Shown: piece after piece, positions 24,601 through 36,924 of the stretch
How positions within the stretch are numbered: position 1 is the stretch's first letter
Layout: the number at the start of each line of letters is the position of its first letter
Made by a program: the position numbers and the translations under genes
Source: Deroplatys truncata
Lineage: Eukaryota > Arthropoda > Insecta > Mantodea > Mantidae
DNA length: 64,000 nucleotides
Direction: 5' to 3'
Assembly: GCA_030765065.1 (NCBI GenBank)
Contig: CM060984.1
Location: 97,631,488 to 97,695,487 of the forward strand
Notes under the pieces: generated by a model
Databases searched by the model: none
Told to the model about the DNA's origin: nothing
The model's input: the letters and a program-made list of their open reading frames with translations, nothing else

Positions 24601-25217
24601 TACTTATATGGCAAATAAAACCCGTATCTTGAATTTTCTGGGGTTAGCCTGTGAAGTCCTCTTCATTCGGAAGGAATTGTGTATAATCTAGTATAACTAG
24701 TAAATATTAAGCGATTGACGAAAACGTACTCATAAAAATGCGTATCTCTTTAAAGTACACATTTAGCTCAAATAGATTTTTTGTGCCGACTTCGTAGCTC
24801 AATTTAGAGTACCTGCCTACTCTGTAATTCCCGGTTCGATTCCCGGCTGGGAGTGGGAACTTTTCTCTATCCAAGATTATGCCTGGAAATATGAATGAAT
24901 GTGTGTGTTTTTTGTGTCATAAGCCATTTCGAGATATGTTTTTAATGTTTCGAGATTGTTCAATAATTTACTATTCCTTTAAGTCCTTCCGGTATTCAGT
25001 TATTTCACGCAGCTGCATGGCCAGTGTATAACGTCCAGTTCTTAAACATTTGACCATTGTTATTCCCTAACTATAATGAAATGCGTAATGTAGCTATTTC
25101 TGTTTATTTTGAGTTTAAATGAAGTAGGTGTGAAAATAAACTCGTAAGAATAGTCTGTATACCTACTAATAAACCATAGAAGTTAGAGAAACTCACGTGA
25201 ATGCAACATTGTGTGTG
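24601..25217 (-). repeat. Family A copy, older subfamily, interrupted by a SINE
   Basis: The minus-strand middle and left units run from ACTTATATGGCAAATAAAAC to GAGAAACTCACGTGAATGCA. A SINE splits it at 24786-24907. Confidence 0.8.
24786..24907 (+). mobile_element. SINE (type 2) with perfect target duplication
   Basis: 122 bp: A-box TAGCTCAATTTAGAG, B-box GGTTCGATTCC, a body ending GAATGAATGTGTGTG. It is flanked by a perfect 9-bp duplication TTTTTTGTG at 24777-24785 and 24908-24916. Confidence 0.88.
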
Positions 25218-25460
25218 CATAACGTAAAAACGAAGATTCCGGTAAATACCAAGCTTGGTATTTAAGTTTTTGAGTTAGGTGTTCAGAGACAGACACGCAC
25301 ATACAACACGGACCTTTTTCTAATTTTGTAGGGGGAGGGTTTCAGTGGATCACAAAACGAATATTTCGGATGAAATATTTATATCAAATTTTTGGGTAGA
25401 ATACAATACTTCCTTCTTCCTACTATAGTACCCTGTAGCTAAGTAGTAGAGAAACTTAAA
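25218..25460 (+). repeat. Family A right-end segment attached in inverted orientation
   Basis: A short minus piece turns at the palindrome AATACCAAGCTTGGTATT (25247-25264) into the plus right end, finishing AGTAGTAGAGAAACTTAAAG. Confidence 0.7.
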
Positions 25461-25807
25461 GTTCAGTATACAAAACCTGCTATACGTAAATCAATATAAA
25501 TGAAGAATTTATTTACAAAGCAACATTCTCGGTTATGTTGGCCCGGACTCTGACGATATGTCATGTTAGATTAAGAAAATGCATATTTATTAGGATTTTT
25601 GTAATAATTTTGGTCTATTTTCTACTTTTACCCTTTTGTGTGTTTTAAGTCATTTTTTTTCATTAAGTCAAAGTTTTTATTAAAGAATCACACTGCTAGG
25701 GAATCAGGTATCATTATAGCTACATATTCGTGATCAAAATAGGGATGAGACAAGTCAGTTCTCCTGTTTTCGCTTTAATAGGTGGAAGTATAGATATAGG
25801 TTACACA
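25461..25807. other. Unassigned interval
   Basis: Nothing recognised. Confidence 0.35.
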
Positions 25808-26109
25808 ACGGAGGGGGACACCTCGCGCACTGCGATCTACATAGATCTATTATGGCTACCATTCCCAGGAGAAATCGATGAAGTGAGGGAACCACAGGAG
25901 GCTACAGACCACATAGACGTGCGGAAACTCCTAACAGTTTTCCAGGCTCGAAGACCCGTCCCACTGCTGGAGCTGCCTTGAGAGGGCGATGAACAAACCG
26001 TCGAGCGGCAGGCTTCTAGTGTCCACTGGGAGTACTCTTTCCTTTGAGCAAGCATCCGCGCCATCCATCCGGCACCGCCACACGCCACGAAACCTAGAAG
26101 CACAGTTAG
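25808..26109 (-). repeat. Type B SINE, distal body only
   Basis: About 300 bp matching 20155-20450 (shared AGACCCGTCCCACTGCTGGA and GTACTCTTTCCTTTGAGCAA); the tRNA head is missing. Confidence 0.75.
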
Positions 26110-26111
26110 TG

Positions 26112-26405
26112 TCGAAGGTCTACCCGGAGCCGAAGCCATACTAGTCTCTAGTTCCCGAAATCGCGGGTTCAAACCTGGCAAAGGGCGATTATTTTATTTT
26201 TTTTGTCGTAAAAATCCTTAACATGGCTTCCTTCGGAAGAGAAGTAAAGCCGGAGGTCCCGTGTCGTAGCTTTATGGCACGTAGATGAACCTCGAACCTG
26301 TTAAACAGGCCTCTGAGCAGAATTTCTGGTCATTCACGCCCAATATATACAGAATGAGACGCTAAGAAGCGTAGCAGTTAAAAGCGTCCATAAATAAAAC
26401 AGTTT
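26112..26405 (+). repeat. SINE (type 3)
   Basis: B-box GGGTTCAAACCTGG at about 26165, then GGGCGAT..TCGTAAAAATCCTTAACATGG, the CCCGTGTCGTAGCTTTATGG segment and a 3' part ending GTCCATAAATAAAACAG. Same body as 31579-31810 and minus 47760-47945. Confidence 0.75.
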
Positions 26406-26494
26406 TTTTAAAGAGCCGAAGCCCCCTTCTCATCCCAGGGGAAGGCGTCATCCCAGTGACACTCACGCCCGCTGGTTTCCATTAGGCCAATGCC

Positions 26495-27085
26495 CGATTA
26501 CTTAAAAAGCCCCCCCCCCCGCTTACGCAGGGACGGAAGTGGATACATCACTTAAGCGCGTCAACCTCAAAGGGAAGACTACCGAAAACTTCGGTAGGGC
26601 TGACAGCAATCTAGCACTTCATCTACCAGCTCTTCAGGACATTGAGACGTGTCACAACCCCGCCTGCGCATCACTGCCCAGACGTACTCAGTCTCCCACG
26701 GGTATCGGCAACCACTGCCCCGTCGAGACCAACCCAATGCGAACACCTCCCTTGCGGGAGGGACTCACAAGTTCGGCCCGAGGTATTTCTAGTAACGCCA
26801 GAAGTACCACGAGTGCTAGGGGTACGCAGCGCCCGCACTGCGGCAGCTGAAGGAATCGGAATCCCTCCCCTACGGGAACCTAGAAGCACACCTGAAAGGT
26901 GATAAGGGAATGGAATGAAAGAGAACTGAAGGAAAGGAAACCGTGGTAGATGAGAATCCACCCCAGCATTCGCCTGCCGACTAGGGAAAACCAAACAAAG
27001 CCAAGGTCGAGTGGGCAGTCGACGAGAATCGAACCCGGAATGCGAGCCTCAGACGTTACCGCGGGGCCATCTCGCTCGTTTTCGT
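26495..27085 (-). repeat. Type B SINE, longer GC-rich copy
   Basis: Minus-strand head GAGATGGCCCCGCGGTAACG with B-box GGGTTCGATTC, then the CGAATGCTGGGGTGG motif and a GC-rich extension. Overlapping short frames here (26539-26994) are by-products of the GC content. Confidence 0.78.
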
Positions 27086-28059
27086 GTTAATAAGTGCGTA
27101 CATCTGGATTGCTTTGTCTTTATCCTTAAGTCGTGCCATAGACTGTAAATTGACTACAAATTTTATGTAATCTTAATAATACAATCCGGGTCCTGATGAT
27201 AAGGCTCCAGGGTTGGGACATTACGAGACGTTTCAATATGAGTACTTATGTACTAACAGCAGCGTGACTGTTAACCATTAGATTTGTGAAAACGAATGAT
27301 ACTCGTGTAATTTAGCCAAAGGAATGATCCTAAGATCTGCGGCATAGCTATTACTAGTACTACGCTATCTCAAGGCATCAGAATATTAGGTACATTGTTA
27401 CAAGAGGTAGGGTCCCCGCGGTCACAGCTGCGTTAGAAGCCGGGACACTCAAAGGGCAGGAGAGGATAGTCGTGATTATGGTCCATTTGCCCACCGCAGG
27501 TTCATTACCAACATAACTGCCGGAGGACAGTACCTAATAATGCTAATTATCAGACCTACATCACCAACAACCACAAAATTAGAATTATGCGCTGTATTTT
27601 ATTAATAATGCTGCTAATATCGGAGTGGTGCCAATTACCTACCTAACCGAGCTGTATATATACCATCTGCATTACGTTTGATCACAGAAGCAATTGTGTT
27701 TGTGTAATTAGATATGAAAGAGCGAATGTATTACATTTGTTTCTAACTTGCGTGTTAGGTGTATTGCAAACCTAGCAGAACAGCAATTCTGATATTGTTT
27801 GTTGCCTATCCCTTTATATTCGTATCTATCTCTCTGCAACATAGGCATTAGTTCTTGTGGTGTTTCCAAAATCGATAACACAACCGTTTTTTCTTAAGTT
27901 ATTCTTACCTTCTCTAAATAATCTAAGGCCAAAGATTTCAGTGTTGAGATTTTACCGAAATAAACCTCATATCATGCCCCCTGAATCCAAATATCTACAA
28001 ATTATTCTTATAAAACTGTATTTATTTGTCTACTTCTTGATAGTCGAGATTTAGCTTTC
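27086..28059. other. Unassigned interval
   Basis: No gene or recognised repeat. Confidence 0.4.
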
Positions 28060-28337
28060 AGTATACATATTTACAATTTCATTTGAGGTATCAGAAGATA
28101 CAGTAGGCTAAAGCGATAGTCAGATTTTTAAAAAGCCGATCGTTATGTCATGACTTAGAAATTGCATGCTCTTTACATGACCATGAAAAATAACAAATAG
28201 TGACTTACGACTTAAACATAGCATATTTGAAAATTCAATCCTATAACAAAGAATATCTAAAAATGGCCAAAGCCACAAAAGGTTTGATATATATTGTGTG
28301 CATTAAGGAGATGTTCATTTTGAAGAAGTTATTTTGT
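28060..28337 (+). repeat. Family A left portion, old, ending at the LTR remnant
   Basis: Left-unit and junction motifs (AAGCGATAGTCAGATTTTT, TTGTGTGCATTAAGGAGATG) stop where the LTR-associated sequence begins. Confidence 0.55.
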
Positions 28338-28371
28338 TGTAGGAGTTTGCACCGCGCTTTGGGCGTCAATT

Positions 28372-29191
28372 TGAAGTAATTTGTATTGGATGAGTTGTAT
28401 GATATTTCAACTGTTGGGGAGCCGAACTTGTAGTAGTTGCAACCGCACGTATAGTAAAGTTTTCGGTAGCCTTCGCCCCAAATGTACCTTCAGGTGGCCT
28501 TTGCGCCAATTTTAAAAATATATTAACTTTGTAATTACACTGTTTCTTTAAATAATTAATATTTATGTTTGCCTCGGTTGCGTCACTTTATTTTAGAGAC
28601 ACGTTTCTCTTAGCAGGGTTGTGATGCGACAAAATGTAGACTTACACAGATTATAATGTTACTTCACTCCTTTTATTAATACTTGATACGATTTAAATAA
28701 CACTTCACTGATATAGAGAGCTATGAGATTCTTTTTTATTAATTAATTACACTTTTTAGCACGTAAACTTATTTTTCGTCTCACACACGAATACATAATA
28801 TATTTCTTGAGGACGTGTCTCTCATCCGGTTACAAACACTGTTTACAGGCAACTGAACTCTAAATTTGTAAAATTGTCTCCTTTTCAGTTTCTGATTGGC
28901 TAATCCTACTCCAATAGAATACCTTCATTTAACTAAAGCTTTTCCTAGTTGTTGATTGGCTATTTTATAAACTGACACTAAAATTACATTATTGTTACTC
29001 CAAGAATCACAAGTAGTACTGTTAAACTTTCTTGCTCATTATTGACTCAAGGTTACCTCATTGTTACCTCATTGTTAGCAACTTTAAACTTATTATTCTC
29101 ACAGCTCCTACATTATTAAATTATGTAGTACATTCACATAACATTATTAAACATGAATACAATAATATACGCATATGCAATGACTGTTACA
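28372..29191 (-). repeat. Second Gypsy-like LTR, related to the one at 51.9 kb
   Basis: A decayed tRNA-Lys primer-site-like sequence (28349-28368) is followed by ATT and then TGAAG..., the same spacing as at 51892-51916. The far end reads CTGTTACA (29184-29191), close to CCATTACA of the other LTR. Both LTRs share a CAGGGTTGTG motif about 230-245 bp in (28614 and 52143). An alternative edge pair, TGTAGGAG (28338) and CTCCTACA (29105-29112), is also possible. No second LTR is visible. Fossil fragment. Confidence 0.45.
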
Positions 29192-29248
29192 TACATTTTA
29201 CAAATTATTAGATACAGATATTGCTTCAAGGTGGGCTGTTATTGAATT

Positions 29249-29291
<43 letters not shown>
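29249..29291. repeat. (TA)n microsatellite
   Basis: About 43 bp of alternating TA. Confidence 0.95.
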
Positions 29292-29294
<3 letters not shown>

Positions 29295-29304
29295 GACTGA
29301 AATT

Positions 29305-29795
29305 ATTCAAGTGTTAAAAATACTGCCTCAATTTTTGTGAAGTAAGATTTCGTTTATCTCTTACGGTTTACCAGTTTTACAAGGTTCATTCAGAATGAAG
29401 AAACCATACAGGTTATTCCCAGAACATTCAAGATGTATGTTTTGTTTATTATGTAGGTATCTTATGAATAATTGATTCTGGTAAAAATCATTAGAGAAAA
29501 TAAAAAGTAACGACCATTTTTTTCATTTAAACAGTAGTTTGGGAGATTTTCTTGAAAATCTTCTGTCGCATCCTTGGAAGATTCTAACTTAAATGCCAAG
29601 TTCGGTGATTAACCGAATTTGTGTTTTTGAGTTATGCTAATTACAGATACATACAGACACCTTTTTCTAAAATACTTTTTTTGGTGTGTGTTCAGAGAGA
29701 CTTGTAACGTATATTTTCGATGAAATTACGGTATCAAATTTTTGGATGGAATAAAATATTTCCCCTACTTACAGGTAAGTAGTAAAGAAAATAAT
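29305..29795 (+). repeat. Family A right unit
   Basis: From ACTGCCTCAATTTTTGTG to GGTAAGTAGTAAAGAAAATAA; followed by a short left-end fragment (CTTGACGTGTTACAATC) at about 29800. Confidence 0.7.
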
Positions 29796-30094
29796 AGGAA
29801 AAAAACTTGACGTGTTACAATCATTGATACCACTTTCTGTGCCCAATATCATTAATTTGCATATCTTATCTATAAATTGTTCACAAAGAGGTGCTAAAAC
29901 AGTTATTTAATAGAAATTCTATATAGCGTTCTACATTTTTCTGTGGTAATGTGTATCTCTTGCGGCTTATGAACACTCGCCAATGCTCGTTATAGTCGCT
30001 AATCAAAATGGTGGTATCATCGATAGAGAAGGCATATTGTGTCTAGAAAACGCAGAGATAATCTGTCCCGATATGCTGTCTCAGTGATTGATGT

Positions 30095-30215
30095 GATTGT
30101 TTTTGGAAACATGTCCGTTTGTGTGTGTCTGTGAACATAACTCATAAACGAAAAATCGGATAAATACCAAACTTAGTATTTAGGCTTAGTGTCTCCCAAA
30201 GATGCGACACGTATT
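30095..30215 (-). repeat. Family A fragment around the microsatellite
   Basis: GGAAACATGTCCGTTTGTGT to CCCAAAGATGCGACACG. Confidence 0.7.
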
Positions 30216-30721
30216 AGTATTGTCGTATGCCTCTCTTTAAATTACTTTACAAGAACAGACGGGAGCTACTCGCTTGCAAGAGGTACGGGCAAATTAAACA
30301 AGAACTTCACATGCGAGGCTACGACGAGGGACGCAGCTAAAGAAAGTACATAAAATAATGGCTATTCCAACATAATACCTGGCTTTAAAGGAGAGGAAGG
30401 ACACTACACTACCATAATTAAGACTCCAAAAGAGTGGTTGGCTAAGGGTTTACTGAGATAGAAACTGGTTACATTACTTACATTCCTTTCCCATTGTCTA
30501 CCGACGAGGACATCGTGCTTTAGCAGTCGCACTTCTTTCCTGCACGGAGCTTACTTACTGACTGTTAAAAACAACGCTAAACTCAGGCGTCACTGACGCT
30601 ATCCCCTCCCTAATACTTAGTTCCCCTAACACCTAGTTCCCCTACTCCCAGGCAGACTGCTGTCACGGATCCCGGTGCCCAGAGAGTCGTGTACCCATCA
30701 TCTTAGGCATACGCCACAGTA
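30216..30721. other. Unassigned segment splitting family A sequence
   Basis: About 500 bp of more GC-balanced sequence between two minus-strand family A pieces. The second piece begins a little upstream of where the first stops. No recognised family. Confidence 0.4.
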
Positions 30722-31115
30722 TGTTAACCACATAATTCAAAAACAAAATGTTGATTAAATACGCAATTCGGAATTTAAGTGAAGCAAATCTCAAAGATAT
30801 GACACGAAAATTTTCAAGAAAATTATCCCCGCGTAAATTTACGTTCTACTTGGAAAATTGTTCGTTATTTTCTTATTTTCTCCAAAATGCCTTTAACAAT
30901 TTTGATTATATACCTATGCGTTTATCAAATGTATGTTTGGTCCATTGACATGAGAAATAAAATGTACATACTGAATTTTCTGTGATTAGTTTGTGAGTTG
31001 TCCCTTCATTGGATTACATTTTGTTTAATTAGTAAACCATAAGAGATAGGCAACAATTCTAGAGCTCATTAAAATACATATTTTGTGGAAGAAAACTGTT
31101 TTCCTAGCGTAAACT
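30722..31115 (-). repeat. Family A middle region
   Basis: CATAATTCAAAAACAAAATG through GCAACAATTCTAGAG..ACATATTTTGTGG. Confidence 0.65.
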
Positions 31116-31127
31116 GTTTTGACAAAA

Positions 31128-31430
31128 CGAGGTAGCGCCGCGGTAACGTGTGCAACTCGCATTCAAGAGGTTCCGGGTTCAAACCCTCTGGGCCTACAAA
31201 CCTAATGGAAGGTATTTTCGGGATTTTCCTTGGTCACTAGGCGAGTGTTGTATTGGATAATTTGATCTGCATTTTTTTTTATCCCTTTCATCACTACATT
31301 TCATTTCCTTCTTTTTCACCACCATACCAGGCTTTGGCTTTTAAGTTCCTGGGGGTGTAAGTCCTACAAAGATGAAGGTAATTCATTGAAGAAGAAGTAG
31401 AAGAAGAAGAAGATGATGAAGAAGTAGATT
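31128..31430 (+). repeat. Type B SINE, plus strand, with (GAA)n tail
   Basis: A-box region GGTAGCGCCGCGGTAACGTG, B-box GGGTTCAAACCC, then TTTTCCTTGGTCACTAGGCG and a long body ending in a (GAAGAA)n tail at about 31392-31425. Confidence 0.72.
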
Positions 31431-31578
31431 GTTTTGAAACATGTCACAAATGGACGTTTTCGAAGTATAATGTAACGGATATGCCTGAAGGCGTACGATT
31501 ATTTATTCTTTTTCTTTTCTTTCTGTGTAAGAAAAAAAATACTGTTTCAGAGTAGATTACAATATTTTCTGTACTTAG

Positions 31579-31810
31579 ATGAGTAAGCGGTCGAACCCGG
31601 CGGTGGGCGATGGAGTTTTTCGGGCATAATCCTTAGCATGGATTCCTTCACAAGGAAGTAAAGCCGATTGTCCGTGTCGTAGATTTACGGCACGTAAAAG
31701 AAGCTCAAGCCTGATAAAGATGCCTCTGAGAAAAATGTGCGGTCTTTCACGTTCAATACAGAATGTGATGCTAAGGACCATAGTAGTTAAGGAGCGACTA
31801 TAAATAACTC
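31579..31810 (+). repeat. SINE (type 3)
   Basis: GGTCGAACCCGGCGGTGGGC, then TCGGGCATAATCCTTAGCAT, GTGTCGTAGATTTACGGCAC, ending GAGCGACTATAAATAACTC and a T-run. Confidence 0.75.
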
Positions 31811-32544
31811 ATTTTTTTTGGTCGGAAAGTAATTAAATCTATTTTATTTGTACCATGGCTGTAAATATTAATGTGTGTTCATTGCAGAACTCTTCAACTC
31901 TTGATATTTCCTTTTGTCTTCAAATGAAAGACAGAGACTGATGATAATAATACCTAAAATAAACAAAAGTAAGCCACTAAACCAAGCCACTGTATACCAA
32001 AGCCGTGCCCAAATCAACAACTTCATTTGGACCTGCAGGGAGCATTGTGAGACATAAAGCCTGAATACGAACTAGAAAAGAATTGTCTATTCATGACGTA
32101 AAGCCACAGTGGAAATTCATTCCCAAGAAGGATCTTGACAGTTACGTAGAAGAGACATTTGAAAAGAAGTCTTGTCGCATTAATAGTCTGCTTTACTGAC
32201 CCGCAGTATTGCATGTACGGTTTCCGAAGCACTGCCTTAAGATATCCATCTCTGTTACTCGCTTCCCTCTTGTTTTTCTCCGTTTCTCTTCCGTTACACG
32301 CATTTACATCTTCCGCTGCTGCTTCCTCTGCTCCAATAGAATGGCTACCCTACTCACGTGACTCAAATACTTCAGTCTTTCCCCAAACGGTCTCGAAGAC
32401 TCCAACAGTGAAGTAACTACATATACTCTTAAGTGTAGGCGGAGTGAAGCCAGATGTTTCAAATAAAATTTCGGGATTATACAGTGTCTCAAATTTATTC
32501 ATATAGACTACTACTTGAGACACTACGAAATGAGACAGAGATAC
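31811..32544. other. Unassigned interval
   Basis: Short frames only (for example 32159-32416, an 85-codon frame with no recognised domain). Confidence 0.35.
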
Positions 32545-33400
32545 ATTTTTACTTTCTCTACTACGTATAGTGTTTAAGTATTATATTCCACCCAAAAATC
32601 CAATACCGAGATTTCACTGGTAATACATGTTTTGAGGCACCTGAATAAAAAAAAACATTTTTAGAAAAAGGTCCGAGTGTTTGCGCATGTTCGTTTGTGC
32701 GTATGTGTGTGCCTGTAAGCAGCATAACTCAAAAATGAAAAGTCGAATAAATGCCAAATGTGGTATTTAAGCTTAGTACTTCTAAAGATACGACACGAAG
32801 ATTTTTAAGAAAATCCCTCCACCCCAAACTACCCTTTACGGGAACATTTATCAAAATTTCGGTTTTCTCAAAAATGGCTCTAGTGATTTTTATTAAAACA
32901 CCATATATTAAAGATATTTATATGACAAGTAATGTATATCTTGAATTTTCTGGAAACAGCCTGTATAATCCTCTTCATTCAGAAGGAATTTGTTATAATC
33001 TTGTATAATTGGTAAACGTTAAACGATAGACGAAAACGTACTATACAAAAACTTAGATCTCTTTAAAACACACAATTTATTTCAAATAACTTTTTTGTGG
33101 CAGTAGCCGTTTCCGAGATTTCCGGTTTTAATGGTTCAATTTCGTCAATACTTTGTCATTCATTTTTAAGTCCCGTTGATTTTCATTGTTTCCCGCGGTT
33201 GCATGGAAACAATATGGAATTTTAAGGCTAGCGTGTAGCGTCCATCCTTAAGCATTTGACTATCTCTATTCCCTTTTGTATCTATAACAAATTGTGTAAT
33301 GTAGCTTTTCTGCAAAAGTTTATTTGGTAAGAATAGTTGTGCACCCACTAATAAACTATAGAGAGTAGAGAAAGTAATGTGAATGCATCACTTCAGTTTT
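32545..33400 (-). repeat. Family A copy, full length, older subfamily
   Basis: TTTTTACTTTCTCTACTACG start to GAGAAAGTAATGTGAATGCA end. The short GT-rich tract lies at about 32677-32715. Confidence 0.88.
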
Positions 33401-33470
33401 TCTTGTTTGTGATTCAAAAGGTAATGGAAAGCATAGAAACACGTTTACCTGTTTATAAACGAACCTGACG

Positions 33471-33791
33471 GTGCATTTATTGTTCGATGAACGTAAATGG
33501 GGATTGAAATGCTATTGGAAAGTAGAGAATGTTGTTGAGGTTAAACGACGTTGGAGGGTTGAATTTGGTACACTACCAACAGGGTTAACAATCACAAGAA
33601 TGCAGGATAAGTTTGAAGTCGATGGAACGGTGCATGATGTGCTAAAAAGGCGGTCAGGAAGAAAGAGAAATTCCACCGATAGCGAGTGGGAGTGTACCAT
33701 GGCAGAAGGGGACATTTTGAACATGTACGAATTTAAGGATTACAACACAAAGGTACCTGTGACTCTACAGCTAGACAACGGAATTCTATAA
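33471..33791 (+). pseudogene. Transposase-type HTH fragment (DUF4817-like)
   Basis: A 106-codon open frame contains KWGLKCYWKVENVVEVKRRW, then TITRMQDKFEVDGTVHDVLK and RRSGRKRNS. This is the helix-turn-helix pattern (...YW-x-EN...V...RW...FG...P...TI-x-R-x-x-DKFE-x-x-GTV...SGR) seen at the N-terminus of Tc1/mariner-related transposases and of many insect transposon-derived proteins annotated DUF4817. The first few residues upstream look non-homologous, and after about residue 65 the similarity ends. No DDE domain follows. I read it as a fragment of a DNA transposon rather than a host gene. The unbroken frame suggests it is not very old. Confidence 0.6.
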
Positions 33792-35939
33792 TGACATTCA
33801 TACTTGGAATATTCAATGGAGGGTTCAAATGAATTCACAGAAATCACACGTGGTTAAATTCACCTATAAGAAGAAAATTACACATCATCCAGTAACGCTG
33901 CATAATGTCCCAATTTCTACATCCGCGTCAGTGTCTCGCCCTGGTCAGCAAACTCACATGGTCAAAACACATTACATCAACAAATAGTAAAAGGCACAAC
34001 CGCATTCATCAGTTGAAGCATCTAATATGAAGATCATAACCACTCTCTCTCTCCCTCTCTCTCTCTCTCTCTTCATAATAAACGTCTACTTTATCTTTCG
34101 TTAATAAAACCAATCTGACAATATAACTGTGCTATATGGGATGCTGCTTCATCCTCACAAGTGAAAAGAATCCAGGTGCAGCTAAAACAGAATTCTTAGA
34201 CTCATAACTGATGCTCCATGGTACAAGGAGCACCAAAGAAAACCTTCGGCAGATTTTGTATCCTTTCTGGGGTCTTTTAAGCATGTCCTTCACCTTATCT
34301 ATCGCAGAGCGCGGTGGCTTGATAGCACAGCTATAAGGGGGGAAAAGAGGAGAGGTTGATGCCTTTTCTTTTTCTGGTCTTATTGAAACCAAAACATGTT
34401 TATTGTCTCAGAACCAGTCATGCCGTATACTGGGGAAATTACTCGTTGACGTATCGTGGGTATGTGGGAGGCTGATTGCACTGTTACAGCAATTTCAACA
34501 GCAGTGCATAGAAGTGTTTTATAGTAAATTATTGGATAAAATATTCCAGGAAAGTGCGAAAGAGATCCACATATTCTTCAGAAAGTGGGCACTCCCCGTA
34601 AAACATCCACAGATGATGATATTCCTTTCTAGATGCAAATTACTCTTTTGTTGTAATTGACTGAATATGTTAAGAAACTAGAGATAAATATGTATATGTA
34701 TATGGTTTACCGAAGATGACATACATATTATGGCAATAAAATTAGGTTATATTTTTGTTTATAACCCTGTTGTATTCCTATGATCAGCAAAATGTTAGGA
34801 AAGGTATATTAACCAATTATAGTTTGAATTAGGGGAGAAAACACGCTGCTTTATTTATTTATTATTGAGTTATGATTGCTTCTATGCAGCAACAAGCATT
34901 GATACCACCGTGTTTATTTTTTGTTATAAAGTGCTGCCTGCTATGTATTTAATGAATACCATTCAAGCTTTAATTTGCACCCCCTGAAAATCTTCTCACA
35001 CTACACATTCTACATTTCGCTAACCTGGGCGCTCATCAAGTTTTCCCCTTAGCTTTTAACTCTTTAAAAGGCGTGTCCTGCACTAGCCGATAAGGTATTG
35101 GCTACCAATCACGATAGGAGGTCTATATGACAAACTGAATACACTCACTCTACCTCTTTCTCTTTTAGCCAATACGATCGAAAGCGTAAACATATATTTC
35201 GTTTCTACGCCATTTTGGAACTTTTGTGTGGTTATTGGTGTAACCATTTAGCAGAAGGAGTGGTGCATCCTTGTACCGTGGCCTAAACAAGCAATGAAAT
35301 GGCTATGGCTTCTCAAGGACACGTACAACGATAAATAATGTGACATAGACGCGAGATTTTCTTTGGCGCTCTTTGTACATGCGAAACACCTCTCTACACA
35401 GCGTCTTAGGCATTTCTGAAGTGACTTCTGCCCTCTCTCATCAGCTACACCAGGCTCTACCTGAGCTTACTCCAACATATGAATCTTCTACTGCAGAGAA
35501 TACCTCACAACAAGCCGTGACCGATATCTAAGAAGACTGAAGAGAAAAAGGTACATAGACCTATGCATAGACACCTGGGCATGACCACTACACTCTCGGG
35601 CTTACCAATGGATAATGTCCCGAATACACGTATCATGTAAACTACTGTGTACTCTATTAGGAAAACTATAATGTATGTTTATACAGCAAAGTTTCCATAA
35701 AATAATAATAATAATACTAAATAACACAACAATTTTATTTCAGCTACATTTGTTGCTGAGAAACAGTGTTTTGAAGAGTGTAAAACGTAAAGATAGGGAC
35801 GAACGAAGGGCTCTGGTAACCGGGGCAGAGCCTACAACGACCCTTTTTACTTCTACCGTGACCTCTGGGAGGGAGGGAATAGGGGAGAGACCGAAAGGGC
35901 AACCACATATAGGATAACAAGGGCACAAGTACGGAGAGG
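33792..35939. other. Unassigned interval
   Basis: No gene recognised. (CT)n at 34046-34072. An 85-codon plus-strand frame at 34403-34660 has no recognisable domain. Confidence 0.4.
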
Positions 35940-35944
35940 GTTCC

Positions 35945-36345
35945 TAACGTTTCCAGATCGAATTCATCTGTCTTCCGAACCCACCTACAAGCCTCAACTT
36001 CTGGGGTCCCCCAAAGGGGCGCCAGCCCGAGAGCACCCGGGGGCGAATCCTAACTGAAAAGTTCCGCAACGACACTAGGGAAGAAAACTCTTTACAGGCT
36101 ACATCCACCGCCCAGCCGCAACTCGCCAACACCGCGCCTGGTCCTACAACCCTGAAACAAATAACAAGATAATGGGTACAGAAAATGAGGTGCAGAAAGT
36201 TGTGGTAGAAGATGAAGCACCCCAGCATTCGTCTGGCAACCCGGGAACGCCACGAAAAACCCATGAGTCATAGTGGGAGGTCGCCGGGATCGAATCCAGG
36301 ACCTCTCGAATGCTTCACACGTGTTACTGCGGCGCACGCTCGCGG
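35945..36345 (-). repeat. Type B SINE
   Basis: Minus-strand head GTGCGCCGCAGTAACACGTG with B-box GGATTCGATCCC, then CGAATGCTGGGGTGC and the distal body. Confidence 0.72.
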
Positions 36346-36924
36346 TTCGAAGAGCGTATACATTATTTTGAGATACACTGCATATTGCTCATTGGGCCGT
36401 ATTTTCTGTACTTAGACCCTTTAGAAAACAGTTCTAAACAGACTCCGCATATAAACTGCTCTTAAATTTCTGTCGATTTCAAACAAATTACCTCCATGAA
36501 TATTCACTTAGCATTCTCTATTTAACACACTTGTTCTCTCATCATTTAAATAATACCAACCAATATGTCGTTTCATTAATTCACGAGTGCCCAATTTGTA
36601 CTTTGCATTGCTGCATACATGAGTGTTGTCATAGTACAGGGTGGTTTCTAAATTTATGGGATTCCCTAGGCTTTATTTACTTTTAATGTTAGAGTTTGTA
36701 CTGATTTCATTATGAAGGTATCTTAAGGACTGCCCAGGAAGACCTGGCACTTCAGAGCGCCTTCCGATGGCATTGAGATGTAAAAAAGACTAATTATTTC
36801 ATGGAAATACATTTAAAAGAAAAAACATAGTTTTATCCATCAGTCAAGTTGCAAATAATTAACTTCTTCTTATCTATTATCATTTAACTTCAAATAGCTT
36901 CTACAAACTATTCTTAGAAAGCGT
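36346..36924. other. Unassigned interval
   Basis: Nothing recognised beyond low-complexity AT. Confidence 0.35.

Noticed and set aside
26539-26994. Overlapping 86-107-codon frames on both strands
   Set aside because: They lie in the GC-rich body of a SINE, where stops are rare by composition; no domain is recognised.
28338-29112. Solo LTR with TGTAGGAG...CTCCTACA ends
   Set aside because: The eight-base pairing is attractive, but the primer-site spacing shared with 51.9 kb places the LTR start at 28372 and gives a better overall fit; kept only as an alternative.
34403-34660. 85-codon plus-strand frame beginning MSQNQSCRIL
   Set aside because: No recognisable domain, no splice or promoter signals that stand out; length is expected by chance in this window.
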